Shown: positions 9,461 to 19,818, counted from the first letter of the stretch. The stretch is 64,000 bases of DNA from an uncultured Saprospiraceae bacterium (GCA_905480605.1 CAJQRD010000001.1:62001-126000), one strand, 5' to 3'. Numbers and translations: made by a program. Notes: generated by a model not told the origin, from the sequence alone.

Positions 9461-9968
9461 TTTTTCGCCTAGTTTTAGGAGGTAATTTTTTTCCAAAGTG
9501 CTGAACCCAATACTTCCCATAACGAGAGATTCCCATTTCTTTCATATCAGAATTCATCAACATTTTACAATGCGTTGAGCTCTTAACCCAATCCTTTAGT
9601 GCTTCGTCAAAAGTCTTTTGTCCAACGGCCAAGTTTTCCCCAGCATATTGCCATTTATAACCTGCAATTGAAAATCGATCACCAACATCTTCGCCTTTTC
9701 TAGACTTATGCGAGAAGAAATCATACTTATTCATTTCAAATGCATGACTGACTGCTGTTTTTTCCAAAACTTCATTCCATGTTAATTTTCCAACAGGTCG
9801 GTAATACTTATTACCACATTTACAACCTTTAGCCCTTATTTCATTTACGCGTTGAAGTGCATAATCCTTTGATACATTAAGAGTGGTTTTTGCTCTTTTC
9901 GATAACAAAGGAATTTGACATGAAAGTATCATTATCAAAGGCAATAATATTAAGACTAGTCTATGCAT
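9438..9968 (-). CDS. CAP-domain (SCP/PR-1 superfamily) lipoprotein
   Basis: The ATG at 9968 is preferred over the GTG at 10004 because it gives a compact lipoprotein signal peptide with lipobox ILSC (Cys17 as the acylated residue). The rest is a bacterial CAP domain: LTWNEVLEKTAVSHAFEMN, then DFFSHKSRKGEDVGDRFSIA, YAGENLAVG and a C-terminal GKYWVQHFGK. The two His and the Glu of the CAP cavity (in FSH, GEN and the late QHF) are recognisable. Bacterial CAP proteins are envelope proteins of mostly unknown activity. It is the first gene of the minus-strand run followed by the OstA-like and BatE-like genes. Confidence 0.85.
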   Translation of the reverse strand: MHRLVLILLPLIMILSCQIPLLSKRAKTTLNVSKDYALQRVNEIRAKGCKCGNKYYRPVGKLTWNEVLEKTAVSHAFEMNKYDFFSHKSRKGEDVGDRFSIAGYKWQYAGENLAVGQKTFDEALKDWVKSSTHCKMLMNSDMKEMGISRYGKYWVQHFGKKLPPKTRRKNVRYREG

Positions 9969-10118
9969 ATGTTTAAGTTCGAAAATATAACGCAATCTAT
10001 GCACTAATTGATGCGAATTTGATATTATTTAAGAGAAATATAAGACTATTCAGTTTTTTATTGGGACATAGTCAAAAACTCACACAATATATCATTCCAA
10101 TTCTATTTTATTGCGAAC

Positions 10119-10126
10119 TAAATTTG
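10119..10126 (+). promoter_or_regulatory. Candidate -7 element of the TonB-dependent receptor gene
   Basis: TAAATTTG (followed by C) matches TAnnTTTG and lies 43 bases before the start codon. I see no good TTTG element at the expected upstream distance. Confidence 0.45.
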
Positions 10127-10168
10127 CAGTTTTACGTTTTACTTCTTTAACTGCCATAAAACATAGAA

Positions 10169-12793
10169 ATGAGATATACTTTGACTTTTTTGATATTTTG
10201 GGGATTATCAAACTATGGAATTTCCCAAAGACCAAATAGTCTTCAAAACGCAGTTACTTTTACCGTTACAGGACAAATAATTGAAGAACAAACTGGAAAT
10301 GCTCTGGAATTTGCCACAGTCTCAATATTCAACAAGTCGGATGACAAAATTGTAGAGGGTACATTATCTGAGGCAGAAGGAAAATTTAAACTCACTCTCA
10401 AAAAGGGTTCATATTATTTGAAAGCGGAATTTATTTCATTTTCTCCCAAAATAATAGATCCTTTAGATTTTAATACTGGTAATGTCATAAATCTCGGTAA
10501 AATATTACTCCAGCCCAATAGTCAAATGCTTGACGATATTGAGATAACAGCTGAAAAAAGTGAAACCATCTTTGCTCTTGATAAAAAGATTTTTACGGTA
10601 GGCAAAGATCTGGCGAATCGAGGTGGCTCAGCAGAAGATATATTAGACAATGTTCCTTCTGTTTCTGTAGACATTGATGGCAACGTAAGTTTAAGAGGTA
10701 GTGAAGGCGTAAGAATTCTAATAGATGGAAGGCCTTCTGGGCTAACGGGTGTAAATGGACTAAAAAGTATTGCAGCCAACCTTATTGAAAAAGTAGAAGT
10801 TATTACAAACCCTTCTGCCAGATATGAAGCAGAAGGCATGGCAGGTATTATCAATATTATTCTAAAGAAAAATCAAGCTGGTGGTTTCAATGGATCTTTT
10901 GATTTGTCTGGAGGCTACCCATTAAGAAGCGGGCTATCTGCTAATTTAAACTATAGAAAGGGCAAAATAAATTGGTTTGCAAACTATGGACTAAACTACG
11001 ACGAAAACAAAGGCGGAGGTCAACAAATTCAAGATAGGTTGATAAATAATACTTCAACGAGTATTGTTTCAAGGCAACTGACAATTCAGAATAGTAATAG
11101 AAATCGTAAAAGTATTTCTAATAGTTTTCGTTTTGGAATGGATTATTTCTTGTCGGAAAAAGAACAACTTACTGGATCATTTTTATACCGGAAATCTGAC
11201 AACAACAATAACAACTATGTTTTCTTTGATGACTATATTGGTGAAAATAACAATTTCGGTTTATCTCCTTTGTGGGAAGTACAAGAAGACGAGAATAAAA
11301 AACTTCTAAATGTAGATGATTTTTCAAATTCATTATCATCAGACAATTTGTTCAATAAGATTAAAAGGACAGATGATGAAATTGAAGATTCAAAAAACTT
11401 AGAATATAGTCTGAATTATAGAAAAACATTTTCATCTCCAAAACATAGCCTAAACGCTTCTATACAGTTTAATGAAAAAAGCGAAGTAGAATCTTCCGAC
11501 TTAAAAAGTTTATTTCAACAAAATTTACCAGGAACAGAAGCAGACCTTATTCAGAATTCATCAAACGATGAGAGTCAAAAATCATGGTTGTTTCAAACTG
11601 ATTATGTCCACCCATTTGGGGAAGATCACAAGTTCGAAGCAGGTTTAAGAAGTTCTTTTAGAGACATCTCAAATGACTACATTGTTCAAGAAGAAATAAA
11701 CGGAGAATTCCAAGCTTTAAGCGCATTTACAAACAACTTTATTTATGATGAAAACATTCATGCCGCTTATGGAACTTATGGGAACAAAATCAACAAGTTT
11801 AGTTATCAAATAGGACTTCGAGGTGAATACTCCTTTATAAATACAACTTTAAAGCAGGAGAACATTGAAAACGAGAGAGACTATTTCAATTTATTTCCAA
11901 GTGGCTTTTTAAACTATAATTTCTCAGAACGTAGTGCAATTCAAGCCAGTTACAGCAGGCGGGTAAACAGACCGCGATTTTGGGATTTGAATCCATTTTT
12001 TACCTTTTCTGACAACAGAAATTTTTTCAGTGGAAATCCTAATATTGATCCCGAATTTACTGACTCATATGAAATTGGACAAATTCAATACTTTGAAGGT
12101 CTTTCCATTAACTCTAGCATTTTTTACCGTAAAACGAATGCCTCAATCCAAAGAATTATCATTATCAATTTAAGTGATATTACTACTTTAAGAACACCAA
12201 TTAATGTAGGAACAACTCAAGATCTTGGACTAGATTTGTCCATAAATTTTAGCAGTATAAAATGGTTGAAACTCGACGCCAATTGGAATATATTCTTGAA
12301 CAAGTTGACTCTTGATCAGACTCAAACCCAAGACGCAATTTATAGTTACTATACCATGGTCCGCAATTTTACTGGATCGCAAAGTGAATTCAACCAACAA
12401 TTCAATGCGCCATTGAATGAATATGAAAATCTTACTTGGAATGGTAGAGTAACTTCCAAGTTTAATTTTTGGGATTCTGATTTACAACTTCGAATGAACT
12501 ATAGAGCTCCGCGCCAAAGTGCACAAGGCAGTAGACAAGCAATCGCAACTTTAGATGTTGGATGGAGTAAAGATTTCTTAAAAGAAAAAAACTTAACACT
12601 TACCTTAAGCGCAAGAGATGTCTTTAATTCTCGAAGAAGAAATGGAATAACTATTCTGGATGATTATTACCAGCAAAGTGATTTTCAATGGAGAGGAAGA
12701 ACAATTACACTAACAGCAAGCTACCGAATTAATCAAAAGAAAAAAAGAGGTGGCAGACCAGAAGGCAGTTTCGATGGTGGTGGAAATTTTTAA
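10169..12793 (+). CDS. TonB-dependent outer membrane receptor (carboxypeptidase-like domain, plug, barrel)
   Basis: The 874-residue protein has a signal peptide (about 1-19). A CarboxypepD-reg-like beta-sandwich follows (about 30-115: VTGQIIEEQTGNALEFATVS). Next is a plug (about 125-235: VDIDGNVSLRGSEGVRILID, VEVITNPSARYEAEGMAGII), then an outer-membrane barrel of the OMP_b-brl_3 type with the IQASYSRRVNRPRFWDLNPF signature. The C-terminal tail is basic and Gly-rich. Such receptors import siderophores, peptides or other ligands with TonB/ExbB/ExbD energy, but the ligand cannot be read here. No SusD partner is adjacent. An ExbB/ExbD operon lies about 8 kb further on. Confidence 0.9.
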   Translation: MRYTLTFLIFWGLSNYGISQRPNSLQNAVTFTVTGQIIEEQTGNALEFATVSIFNKSDDKIVEGTLSEAEGKFKLTLKKGSYYLKAEFISFSPKIIDPLDFNTGNVINLGKILLQPNSQMLDDIEITAEKSETIFALDKKIFTVGKDLANRGGSAEDILDNVPSVSVDIDGNVSLRGSEGVRILIDGRPSGLTGVNGLKSIAANLIEKVEVITNPSARYEAEGMAGIINIILKKNQAGGFNGSFDLSGGYPLRSGLSANLNYRKGKINWFANYGLNYDENKGGGQQIQDRLINNTSTSIVSRQLTIQNSNRNRKSISNSFRFGMDYFLSEKEQLTGSFLYRKSDNNNNNYVFFDDYIGENNNFGLSPLWEVQEDENKKLLNVDDFSNSLSSDNLFNKIKRTDDEIEDSKNLEYSLNYRKTFSSPKHSLNASIQFNEKSEVESSDLKSLFQQNLPGTEADLIQNSSNDESQKSWLFQTDYVHPFGEDHKFEAGLRSSFRDISNDYIVQEEINGEFQALSAFTNNFIYDENIHAAYGTYGNKINKFSYQIGLRGEYSFINTTLKQENIENERDYFNLFPSGFLNYNFSERSAIQASYSRRVNRPRFWDLNPFFTFSDNRNFFSGNPNIDPEFTDSYEIGQIQYFEGLSINSSIFYRKTNASIQRIIIINLSDITTLRTPINVGTTQDLGLDLSINFSSIKWLKLDANWNIFLNKLTLDQTQTQDAIYSYYTMVRNFTGSQSEFNQQFNAPLNEYENLTWNGRVTSKFNFWDSDLQLRMNYRAPRQSAQGSRQAIATLDVGWSKDFLKEKNLTLTLSARDVFNSRRRNGITILDDYYQQSDFQWRGRTITLTASYRINQKKKRGGRPEGSFDGGGNF

Positions 12794-12923
12794 GTTTTAC
12801 AATTCCAACAATGATCTAAGTTGAGATAAAAAATGATTGGATTTACTTATTCTAAATTGACTTTGTGTACAACGGAATGGCTACTTCTTCCTCGCAAGCA
12901 TCAACACTCCCTAGTAGCCTATT

Positions 12924-13604
12924 CTACTCAAATAAGTATGACAACTTTCTAATATACTCATCCAAATAAAGCTCCTTGTTTTTCAATTTATATTGCATCA
13001 CCCATCTTGGATGTGGCAATGGAACAATCTCATCAAACCACTTGTACTTTTTGTTAAGGTTCTTCAATACTTTAAAGTTTTTGCCTTGTCCCAAGCTAAA
13101 AGCCTTGTCCTTTCGGCAATTAAATGTCAATTGTTTTTTTATTGCTTTGATTATTTTTTTTTCAACTGATTCATACAGCTCTTTACTGTCATAATAGTTG
13201 TAGTTTTTACCTGCCTTTGTAAATCCTAACGGACATATAGACGATATATAAATTTTAGAATAAAAACCTTTAGCACTGCCAAATTTGGAGATCATATCGT
13301 AAATAAAAACGGAGGATAGCTCCTGTCGCTTATGAATATCATTTGGTATTCCGCAAACCTCTTCAAGACGAATAGGGTCCGTAAATGGCACGCCAGTCAT
13401 GCCTGCGCCCAATCTTCCAGGATTAATTCCAAACAAAATACAACGCTCCTCTTCATCGCCATAAAACCTATTGTAGAACTGAGACATCATATCCCAAACA
13501 CCTTCATTTGAAAAAGGGTAAATAAGCTCAATACCTTGTGGCAGTTTCCACTTTGGAGACAAGTCTTTGTAATATTTTAGAACCTGATCAGAAAAATTAT
13601 CCAT
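12924..13604 (-). CDS. SMUG2-type uracil-DNA glycosylase family protein
   Basis: In 226 residues the uracil-DNA glycosylase fold is marked by the catalytic loop GINPGRLGAGMTGVPFTDP (about 59-77) and the late PLPHPRW motif (His198), as in the SMUG2 / DUF4918 family widespread in Bacteroidota. The predicted role is excision of uracil or oxidised pyrimidines in base-excision repair. It converges with the TonB receptor gene and stands alone. Family confidence is good; base specificity is not deducible. Confidence 0.83.
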   Translation of the reverse strand: MDNFSDQVLKYYKDLSPKWKLPQGIELIYPFSNEGVWDMMSQFYNRFYGDEEERCILFGINPGRLGAGMTGVPFTDPIRLEEVCGIPNDIHKRQELSSVFIYDMISKFGSAKGFYSKIYISSICPLGFTKAGKNYNYYDSKELYESVEKKIIKAIKKQLTFNCRKDKAFSLGQGKNFKVLKNLNKKYKWFDEIVPLPHPRWVMQYKLKNKELYLDEYIRKLSYLFE

Positions 13605-13664
13605 ACCTAAATTTATAAATAATTATTGAGCCTACTCAAAATTACTTTATGATGTTAATGAAAT

Positions 13665-13695
13665 AAAAAAAGGGCTACTCCATTCAGAGCAACCC
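13665..13695 (-). terminator. Rho-independent terminator of giant paralogue A
   Basis: On the minus strand a 9-bp stem (13687-13695 with 13672-13680, including G-U pairs) with a six-base loop runs into seven T. It sits about 40 bases after the stop at 13733. Confidence 0.85.
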
Positions 13696-13732
13696 TTAAG
13701 ATTGATTTCGCCTTATATTATATGCATGGTTA

Positions 13733-16700
13733 TTATTTTATAATAATCATCTTTTTCGTAGCAGACATAGATCCTGCTTCCAACTTATAATAAAGAACTC
13801 CAGTAATATTCAGGTCTTTTGATGAAAGATCGATGCTATTAAAGCCTTTGTCGTATTCGTTGGTACTTGAAAACAATATTCTTCCCGTTACATCTAATAC
13901 AGTTAAAGTTGCATCAGAAGATTCTGGAAGGACAAAGCTTATGTTAGTGGACTCATTAAATGGGTTAGGATTGTTTTGATTCAATGTAAATGTTCGTTCA
14001 GAATTATTACGGCCGAATAGTTCAATAGGGGTAGTTTCAAAATCCTTTCCTAAATATGCTTCAGATTGGGTAACCTTAGACGATAACTTTACGTTTTGAC
14101 TTAACTTCCCAGATCCTTTAGCTCTAAAACTAATCGTAAACAATTCGAATTCATTTACCATTTCAGCAGCGTTCCACGAAAATGTGATAATACCATTATT
14201 TAATGATGCAAAGTTTTCTTTTGAAACATTTAATCCTTCTTCTTTGATTGAGATAAGTTCAAGATTTGATGTTTCTAATGTAAATTGAAGGCCAGAGAGA
14301 TTTGTGATTTCGTCTAGATTGAGTGCCATTTTAACTGTTTCTCCTTTTTCAAAGTTTACATCATTATAACTTAAGACCAATGATTTCGAAGTCCGAGATT
14401 CGATATCATTATTGTCTTGAGCATTTAAGATTACATTGTTGTTAACGTCTCCAATTTTAACACCAACGAAATCCTCTTGCATCATATTATTTCCTAAGTT
14501 GTCGATCGTTCTGATCTCCGTTATTGGCCAAGGATTATTTTGGTCAAGAATATCGGATTCATCTAAAAATCTCCAACTTTTGTTATTTGGAAAATCTGTG
14601 TGTATTCCTAAGATTAATTTTCTCAATTCAAGTAAGTCAATTGCTGTTATAGTTTCGTCATTATTTATATCAGCAGCAACTAATTTGAAAGGAGAATCTA
14701 ATTCCTTTAATCCTAAGATATGTCTTTGCATCAAAACAAGATCCAAAGTACTAACCCCATTCAAGTGGTCAACATCTTTACTAGGTTCTAATGCATAATC
14801 CATTCCCATCGTATTTTGAGTAAACATGAAATGTCCACTGTTATCAGTTTGGTTCGTAAGAGGATATTCTTCCTGAGCACTTGTGAGTTGAATGTCTACC
14901 TCTTCCAACGTTTCTCCCATCTCAGTCATAATTTGACCTCCAATTTGAGCACTAGGGCTATTACCAATATCCTCGCATGAATCGTTATTATCAACCAAAG
15001 TCAAAAATACCGTACAGAAATCATAGTTATCTTTTTCATCCCAAACATATACATCCAATGTTACTGGAGCACCTCCAGCATCTATTAAATCATCACATGT
15101 AAAAATCTTTGAAGAACAGTGTGTCAATGGATTGTATGAAGGATCATCTTGTGGTCTCACACTTCCAAATGTAAATCTTATATTATCGTTGTCAGAGCAA
15201 TTGTCAAAAGCTCCTAAATCAAAATCACAAGCCCATAATTCAACTTGTCCACTTTGCATGAGTGCAGTACTCAAATTAACACAGTAAGGTGTAGGGGGAA
15301 TGTTATCTACAACCATGAAGCTACTTTGACACGAAGCATAATTGCCACATCCGTCAGAAACTCTCCACGTTACTATATGACTGGTCATACTACCAGCAAT
15401 TTCTTCAGGCAATGTAATTTGTACTTCTTGACCCGATTGGGTCGGTGAAATGTACAATCCACTGAGCTGAGGAGCAGTGCTTGATAACGTATAGTCGTTT
15501 GTATTGTCACCATTTAGGTCAACTTGTACCGTCCATGATAATTTATCACTAGAACAAAGTCCCAGATCTTCTGCTGTATTTGTTAAGGTTACAGTGCTCA
15601 TACATTGTGCACCAGCATCTATTGTTTGATCCACACATCCCGAGAATGTAGGAGCCGTATCATCTAAAATCTTAACTACCTGTACTTGTGACCATATTCC
15701 AGGACTATTTGCAAGACTTGGATTGTAAGTACACCAGTTAATAACTGTCCAATAATTCAAAACCTTAAAACATGCACCGTCAGCAAAATAGAATGTATCT
15801 CTATCTACACTGTAAGCCATCATATCACAAGGTGCAGAATTCCATGTAGGAGTCTCAATTAATACATCTTGACATGTGATTATTGTGTCTCTTGGGAATG
15901 TTACCACTACCGGTCCACCAGCAATTGTTCCACTTACCGTTATTTTTTGTATGCAACTTATGTGAGGGTAGCCTGTAGCAGTCCAAGTTCTAAATATATA
16001 ACCTTGATTACAGCTAGATAAGTGTGTTTCATCTTCATACTCTACACCTGCATATCCACAAGCAGCATCAGCTGTTGCAATTCCTGTAATTGTCAAATCC
16101 TCAGAATCACTCATACAGTCAATAACTACATCAGGTGGACACCAAATTATAGGAGTTGATTTATCTTCTACTCTTACATAAGACCAAACTTCACTATAGT
16201 TATCACCTGCAGTACCAAATTCACCATCAGCATCACCATCATCCCATACTCTCAACCAAACTTTGATTTGAGCATAGTCATTGATACCATCACCGTTTTC
16301 ATCGATACCATATTCAGCAATATCTTGACAACAGAAAGTTACAAATCTACCGTCATCGTAATCAGATGTATCATCAAAGGAGTGGAAGTCATTGTTATAG
16401 GTTACAGATGCAGAATCCCCACACATTTGTGTTTCTCTTCTAATCTCTAATTTTACAGGACCACATCCATCAAATGAACCATTGTCAACACTTTCGGCCC
16501 ACATTTTTGAATAACCTTGCTCTACTGTATTTCCAGGATTCGCTACCAATGTAAGAACGATGTCTTGTTTTGTAATAGCAACTGGAGGAGTATTATCTGC
16601 AACTGTTACCACAATACCATCTGAAGTTGTGTTGTCACAGCAATCATATGCATTGTAATAAAAAGTATGCTCTCCTACTGGAACATCATTGGCAAAATAT

Positions 16701-17983
16701 CCAATATTTGGATCATAACCAATTGCAAAGTCACTTGAAGTCCCCGAACCTGTAACTGTATACGAAACAAACTGAGCACAGTTGTCACTTATCGTAACTG
16801 GATCTGGGAAAATGATTCTTGCACTACACTTCCAAGGATCAACAGAAGCACCAAAACTTATTGCATCAATTGATGGTGCAGTTGTATCAGACGCTTTCAA
16901 AACTTGTGAAAATTTAATTGGTTCCAAATTAGGATCACACCAATCATAAATTGTCCACGTTCTGATAATTTTTGCATTTCCAGAACATCCTGGTTCAGAA
17001 CTACAAATTGGAATTACTGTATCCGAATAAGATGTAACGGTATTACAAATGTTACCATCTAATTTAACACCATTGATTGAAGGATAAGAGAACATCAATG
17101 CATATTGATGCACAGCGGCTTCATAATAAGCCACGAAGTCTTCATCATAATTTGGACTTAATGGATTACAAAGAGAACCATCAGTACCACCACAAGGGTA
17201 ATCTGCTCTGTATTCTGCTGCAAAAAATGTGTAAACACTTTCAGGAGTAGTTCCCGTACCACAATCCAAATCAACATGTTGATTTGGTGGAGTGATAGCT
17301 GACGTCAATGCCAACGGATCGATACGATACTCACTTTGACATGTAACATAATTACCATCAGTGTCAGTTAATCGCCAAGTTCTCGTTACAATTGACGTTG
17401 CACAATCAACACCATCAATGTCATCAGTAAATGTAACAGTAAAATTGTTGTTACAATTATCAATAGCTTGTGGTTGTTCAACCATTAGGCCACCAATGTC
17501 ACCTAGGTCTTCACATAAAATCGGAAGCACACAATCTGGATCAGTGTTGCCTACTTCACATGGGCATGACAAAATACTAGGAGGCAACTTGTCCTCAACT
17601 AGAATATGTCCCCAACAACTGTTAAAAGGCGGATTCATAGCAGCTGGGCCAGTACCATTCTCGACCACTGTAACTGTGTATAATCCGGTTTCTAATAATA
17701 ACATATCACTTACAGGACCGTTAGGGCCTTCTAGTAAAATGTCATAGTTAAGCGGTGAAAAGTCTGGAATCGTAGATTCTCCCTCCAGAATCATCTCTAC
17801 CGTTACTAAACCCTCGCAATTACCATTCAATGCTAAATTAATCTGGTCATCACATACAAGGGTCGCAGGAAATGCCTCTCCACTAGAATATAGGGATGGC
17901 AAAAAACTAAATGTAAGTAAAGTACAACACAGCAGCCAATTAGACAGCAGTTTGCCTTTACCCATTAAATCAGTCCACGACAT
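13733..17983 (-). CDS. Giant paralogue A: multidomain surface protein with dockerin-like and cohesin-like modules, T9SS type A sorting domain
   Basis: The 1416-residue protein has a signal peptide (about 1-38), then a module (VCDDQINLALNGNCEGLV...SCWGHILVEDKLPP) shared by all four giant proteins of this window. HYR/Ig-like repeats with many paired Cys and motifs like IIRTWTIYDWC fill the middle. A short CarboxypepD-like strand region leads into a dockerin-like module (about 1071-1138): a degenerate first loop (NGVSTLDLVLMQRHILGL) and a complete second calcium loop (DINNDETITAID). The conserved DFVGVKIGDVNN, a cohesin-like module (about 1211-1314) and a type A sorting domain (1331-1416, NQNNPNPFNESTNISF...KKMIIIK) follow. 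Predicted to be T9SS-exported. Monocistronic, with its own promoter and terminator. Binding target unknown. Confidence 0.85.
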   Translation of the reverse strand: MSWTDLMGKGKLLSNWLLCCTLLTFSFLPSLYSSGEAFPATLVCDDQINLALNGNCEGLVTVEMILEGESTIPDFSPLNYDILLEGPNGPVSDMLLLETGLYTVTVVENGTGPAAMNPPFNSCWGHILVEDKLPPSILSCPCEVGNTDPDCVLPILCEDLGDIGGLMVEQPQAIDNCNNNFTVTFTDDIDGVDCATSIVTRTWRLTDTDGNYVTCQSEYRIDPLALTSAITPPNQHVDLDCGTGTTPESVYTFFAAEYRADYPCGGTDGSLCNPLSPNYDEDFVAYYEAAVHQYALMFSYPSINGVKLDGNICNTVTSYSDTVIPICSSEPGCSGNAKIIRTWTIYDWCDPNLEPIKFSQVLKASDTTAPSIDAISFGASVDPWKCSARIIFPDPVTISDNCAQFVSYTVTGSGTSSDFAIGYDPNIGYFANDVPVGEHTFYYNAYDCCDNTTSDGIVVTVADNTPPVAITKQDIVLTLVANPGNTVEQGYSKMWAESVDNGSFDGCGPVKLEIRRETQMCGDSASVTYNNDFHSFDDTSDYDDGRFVTFCCQDIAEYGIDENGDGINDYAQIKVWLRVWDDGDADGEFGTAGDNYSEVWSYVRVEDKSTPIIWCPPDVVIDCMSDSEDLTITGIATADAACGYAGVEYEDETHLSSCNQGYIFRTWTATGYPHISCIQKITVSGTIAGGPVVVTFPRDTIITCQDVLIETPTWNSAPCDMMAYSVDRDTFYFADGACFKVLNYWTVINWCTYNPSLANSPGIWSQVQVVKILDDTAPTFSGCVDQTIDAGAQCMSTVTLTNTAEDLGLCSSDKLSWTVQVDLNGDNTNDYTLSSTAPQLSGLYISPTQSGQEVQITLPEEIAGSMTSHIVTWRVSDGCGNYASCQSSFMVVDNIPPTPYCVNLSTALMQSGQVELWACDFDLGAFDNCSDNDNIRFTFGSVRPQDDPSYNPLTHCSSKIFTCDDLIDAGGAPVTLDVYVWDEKDNYDFCTVFLTLVDNNDSCEDIGNSPSAQIGGQIMTEMGETLEEVDIQLTSAQEEYPLTNQTDNSGHFMFTQNTMGMDYALEPSKDVDHLNGVSTLDLVLMQRHILGLKELDSPFKLVAADINNDETITAIDLLELRKLILGIHTDFPNNKSWRFLDESDILDQNNPWPITEIRTIDNLGNNMMQEDFVGVKIGDVNNNVILNAQDNNDIESRTSKSLVLSYNDVNFEKGETVKMALNLDEITNLSGLQFTLETSNLELISIKEEGLNVSKENFASLNNGIITFSWNAAEMVNEFELFTISFRAKGSGKLSQNVKLSSKVTQSEAYLGKDFETTPIELFGRNNSERTFTLNQNNPNPFNESTNISFVLPESSDATLTVLDVTGRILFSSTNEYDKGFNSIDLSSKDLNITGVLYYKLEAGSMSATKKMIIIK

Positions 17984-18051
17984 TGGATAAATTTTTGGTT
18001 AAAAAAATAAATTGTAAAGCAGCGCCTCTACATGAGACGCTTGTTCAGAAA

Positions 18052-18085
18052 ATTAGATGGGAAAATCTATTAGATGGGAAAATCT
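18052..18085. repeat. Perfect 17-bp tandem duplication in the leader of giant paralogue A
   Basis: attagatgggaaaatct occurs twice head to tail (18052-18068 and 18069-18085). On the minus strand it lies just downstream of the candidate -7 element and about 70 bases before the start codon, so it would be in the 5' untranslated leader. Confidence 0.9.
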
Positions 18086-18089
18086 GACA

Positions 18090-18097
18090 CAAATGTA
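18090..18097 (-). promoter_or_regulatory. Candidate -7 element of giant paralogue A
   Basis: On the minus strand the sequence reads TACATTTG, matching TAnnTTTG. The identical octamer lies upstream of giant paralogue B. The upstream TTTG box is not at consensus distance. Confidence 0.45.
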
Positions 18098-18181
18098 AGT
18101 TGACTTTACAAAGGAAATATGATTTCGAATGGGTAATTAATAAAAAAATATTTTACTAATAATAGAAAATTGTAATATGTA

Positions 18182-19297
18182 CTAAGTGAGATTTATCATT
18201 TTCACAACTTCATTTGCAACCTTAGACCCAATGGCAACCCCCATTCCTCCTAGCCTTAGAGCAGTATATACATTTTCAGAAACACGTTCTATGTGTGGTT
18301 TTTTGGAAAGTCCAGTAGCTATTATTCCACTCCATTTTTTTTCAACTTCAAAAGTTGAGATATTAAGTTTTTCTCCAACAAAGGCCTTCAAATGATTAAT
18401 AATATGGTGATTTTCACCAAAATCTAGGGTCTGCTCTATTTTTTCATCCAAATTTCTTGCCCCGCCTATCAACAATCTATTGCCAATATTTCGAAAATAA
18501 ACATATCCCCTATCATAATGAAATGTCCCTTTAAACTTCAAATTATCAATTGGTTTGGTCACCAAGACTTGATTTCGAGCAGGTATAACATCTACTTGAG
18601 GAAGTAGAGCTTTTGAAAATGCATTTGTGCACACAATCAATTGCCTAGCCTTCATCGACATATTTCTATCTAACTTTATATTTACATATTCACCTGAATC
18701 TTCAAAGGTATCAACTTTAAAATTATTGATTATTTCCACGCCTAGACCGATCGCCTTCTTCATTAAAGTCCGCATCATCAAAACAGGATTCAATTGACCT
18801 TCATATTTGTTAAAAAGAATATGGCTATAAATTCCTGTAGAAAAATCTTGTTTTGAAGATCCAATAACATCTTCTACGCCAATGGATTCATAAATAAGCT
18901 GATTTATATCTTCTAGATTGGCTTCACAATGATCAAAGGCAATTTTATCTGCAAATACTTCAGCACCTCCAAGTGATCTGTAGTTCATTTCTTTCAGACT
19001 CACCACTTCTTTCAAGAGTTTTAACCCTTCCCATCGCATTGTAATAGTTTGCTTGACTTCTTCTCTGGTTTGGGTTTTTAAGTCGTCAAGAATTTCACCA
19101 ACTGTACCAAAGCAGGCAAATCCTGCATTCTTAGTGCTGGCCCCCGTAGGCATTATCCCAGACTCAATGACCACTACGGATTTATTAGGATATCGCTTCT
19201 TCAACTCGATAGAAGTAGAAATTCCAACAATACCAGATCCTATCACAGCAAAATCACAATCTGAAAACCAAAAATTCTTTTCCCAGTAACTAAACAT
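18182..19297 (-). CDS. FAD-dependent oxidoreductase of the D-amino-acid oxidase (DAO) family
   Basis: The 371-residue protein carries an N-terminal Rossmann FAD motif (AVIGSGIVGIS, Gly20/22/25) ending in the acidic VVVIES. A substrate domain and the C-terminal FAD contact typical of DAO enzymes follow (GLSKKPHIERVSENVYTALR, then LGGMGVAIGSKVANEVV). Related enzymes oxidise the C-N bond of glycine, sarcosine, D-amino acids or N-methyl amino acids. No signal peptide is seen, so it is probably cytoplasmic. It stands alone, divergent from the DUF4293 gene, and context does not reveal its substrate. Confidence 0.82.
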   Translation of the reverse strand: MFSYWEKNFWFSDCDFAVIGSGIVGISTSIELKKRYPNKSVVVIESGIMPTGASTKNAGFACFGTVGEILDDLKTQTREEVKQTITMRWEGLKLLKEVVSLKEMNYRSLGGAEVFADKIAFDHCEANLEDINQLIYESIGVEDVIGSSKQDFSTGIYSHILFNKYEGQLNPVLMMRTLMKKAIGLGVEIINNFKVDTFEDSGEYVNIKLDRNMSMKARQLIVCTNAFSKALLPQVDVIPARNQVLVTKPIDNLKFKGTFHYDRGYVYFRNIGNRLLIGGARNLDEKIEQTLDFGENHHIINHLKAFVGEKLNISTFEVEKKWSGIIATGLSKKPHIERVSENVYTALRLGGMGVAIGSKVANEVVKMINLT

Positions 19298-19380
19298 ATT
19301 AAAGCTTATTTTGTAAAACTAGTCTTAAAAGTGGCTATATAAAGATCACTTTTTTAATTTTATGATCAAAATTTGAAATT

Positions 19381-19818
19381 ATGATACAACGTAAACAAAG
19401 TTTATTTCTATTAGTCGCAAGTCTTGGGTTTTGGAGTTTGTTCAAATTACCGTTTGCATCTAGCAACAAAATAGCGTCTCCGTTTTTTGAAGACCAATTG
19501 TTAAACATCAATGATCATGTCATTCTACTTGTCCTATGTATTCTAGGAGGAGTGCTTACAGCAGCTACTATATTACTCTTCAATAACAGAAAATTACAGC
19601 TGAGACTGGGTATTTTGAATATTATCTTTTCATTATTTTTAATAGTTGTAGCTCTTTGGGTTGTGTTTAGTAAAGCTCCTTCAATAGACTCTACAATCGA
19701 TATATCTGACAATATCGGGCTATACATGCCTTTGTTATCATTTATCTGCGTGGTTTTGGCCAATTACTTTATTAAAAAAGATGATAACCTTGTAAGATCA
19801 GCTGATAGATTGAGGTAA
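19381..19818 (+). CDS. DUF4293 family membrane protein
   Basis: The 145-residue protein has four predicted transmembrane segments (about 8-25, 45-65, 75-95, 110-130) and the MIQRKQSLFLLVA start typical of the Bacteroidota DUF4293 family, which has no known function. A shared bidirectional terminator separates it from the convergent ExbD gene. Confidence 0.75.
   Translation: MIQRKQSLFLLVASLGFWSLFKLPFASSNKIASPFFEDQLLNINDHVILLVLCILGGVLTAATILLFNNRKLQLRLGILNIIFSLFLIVVALWVVFSKAPSIDSTIDISDNIGLYMPLLSFICVVLANYFIKKDDNLVRSADRLR

Noticed and set aside
12879-12919. GGCTACT / AGTAGCC inverted repeat between the TonB receptor and glycosylase genes
   Set aside because: The loop is 27 bases, the stem only 7 bp, and there is no T run, so a terminator or operator call is not justified.
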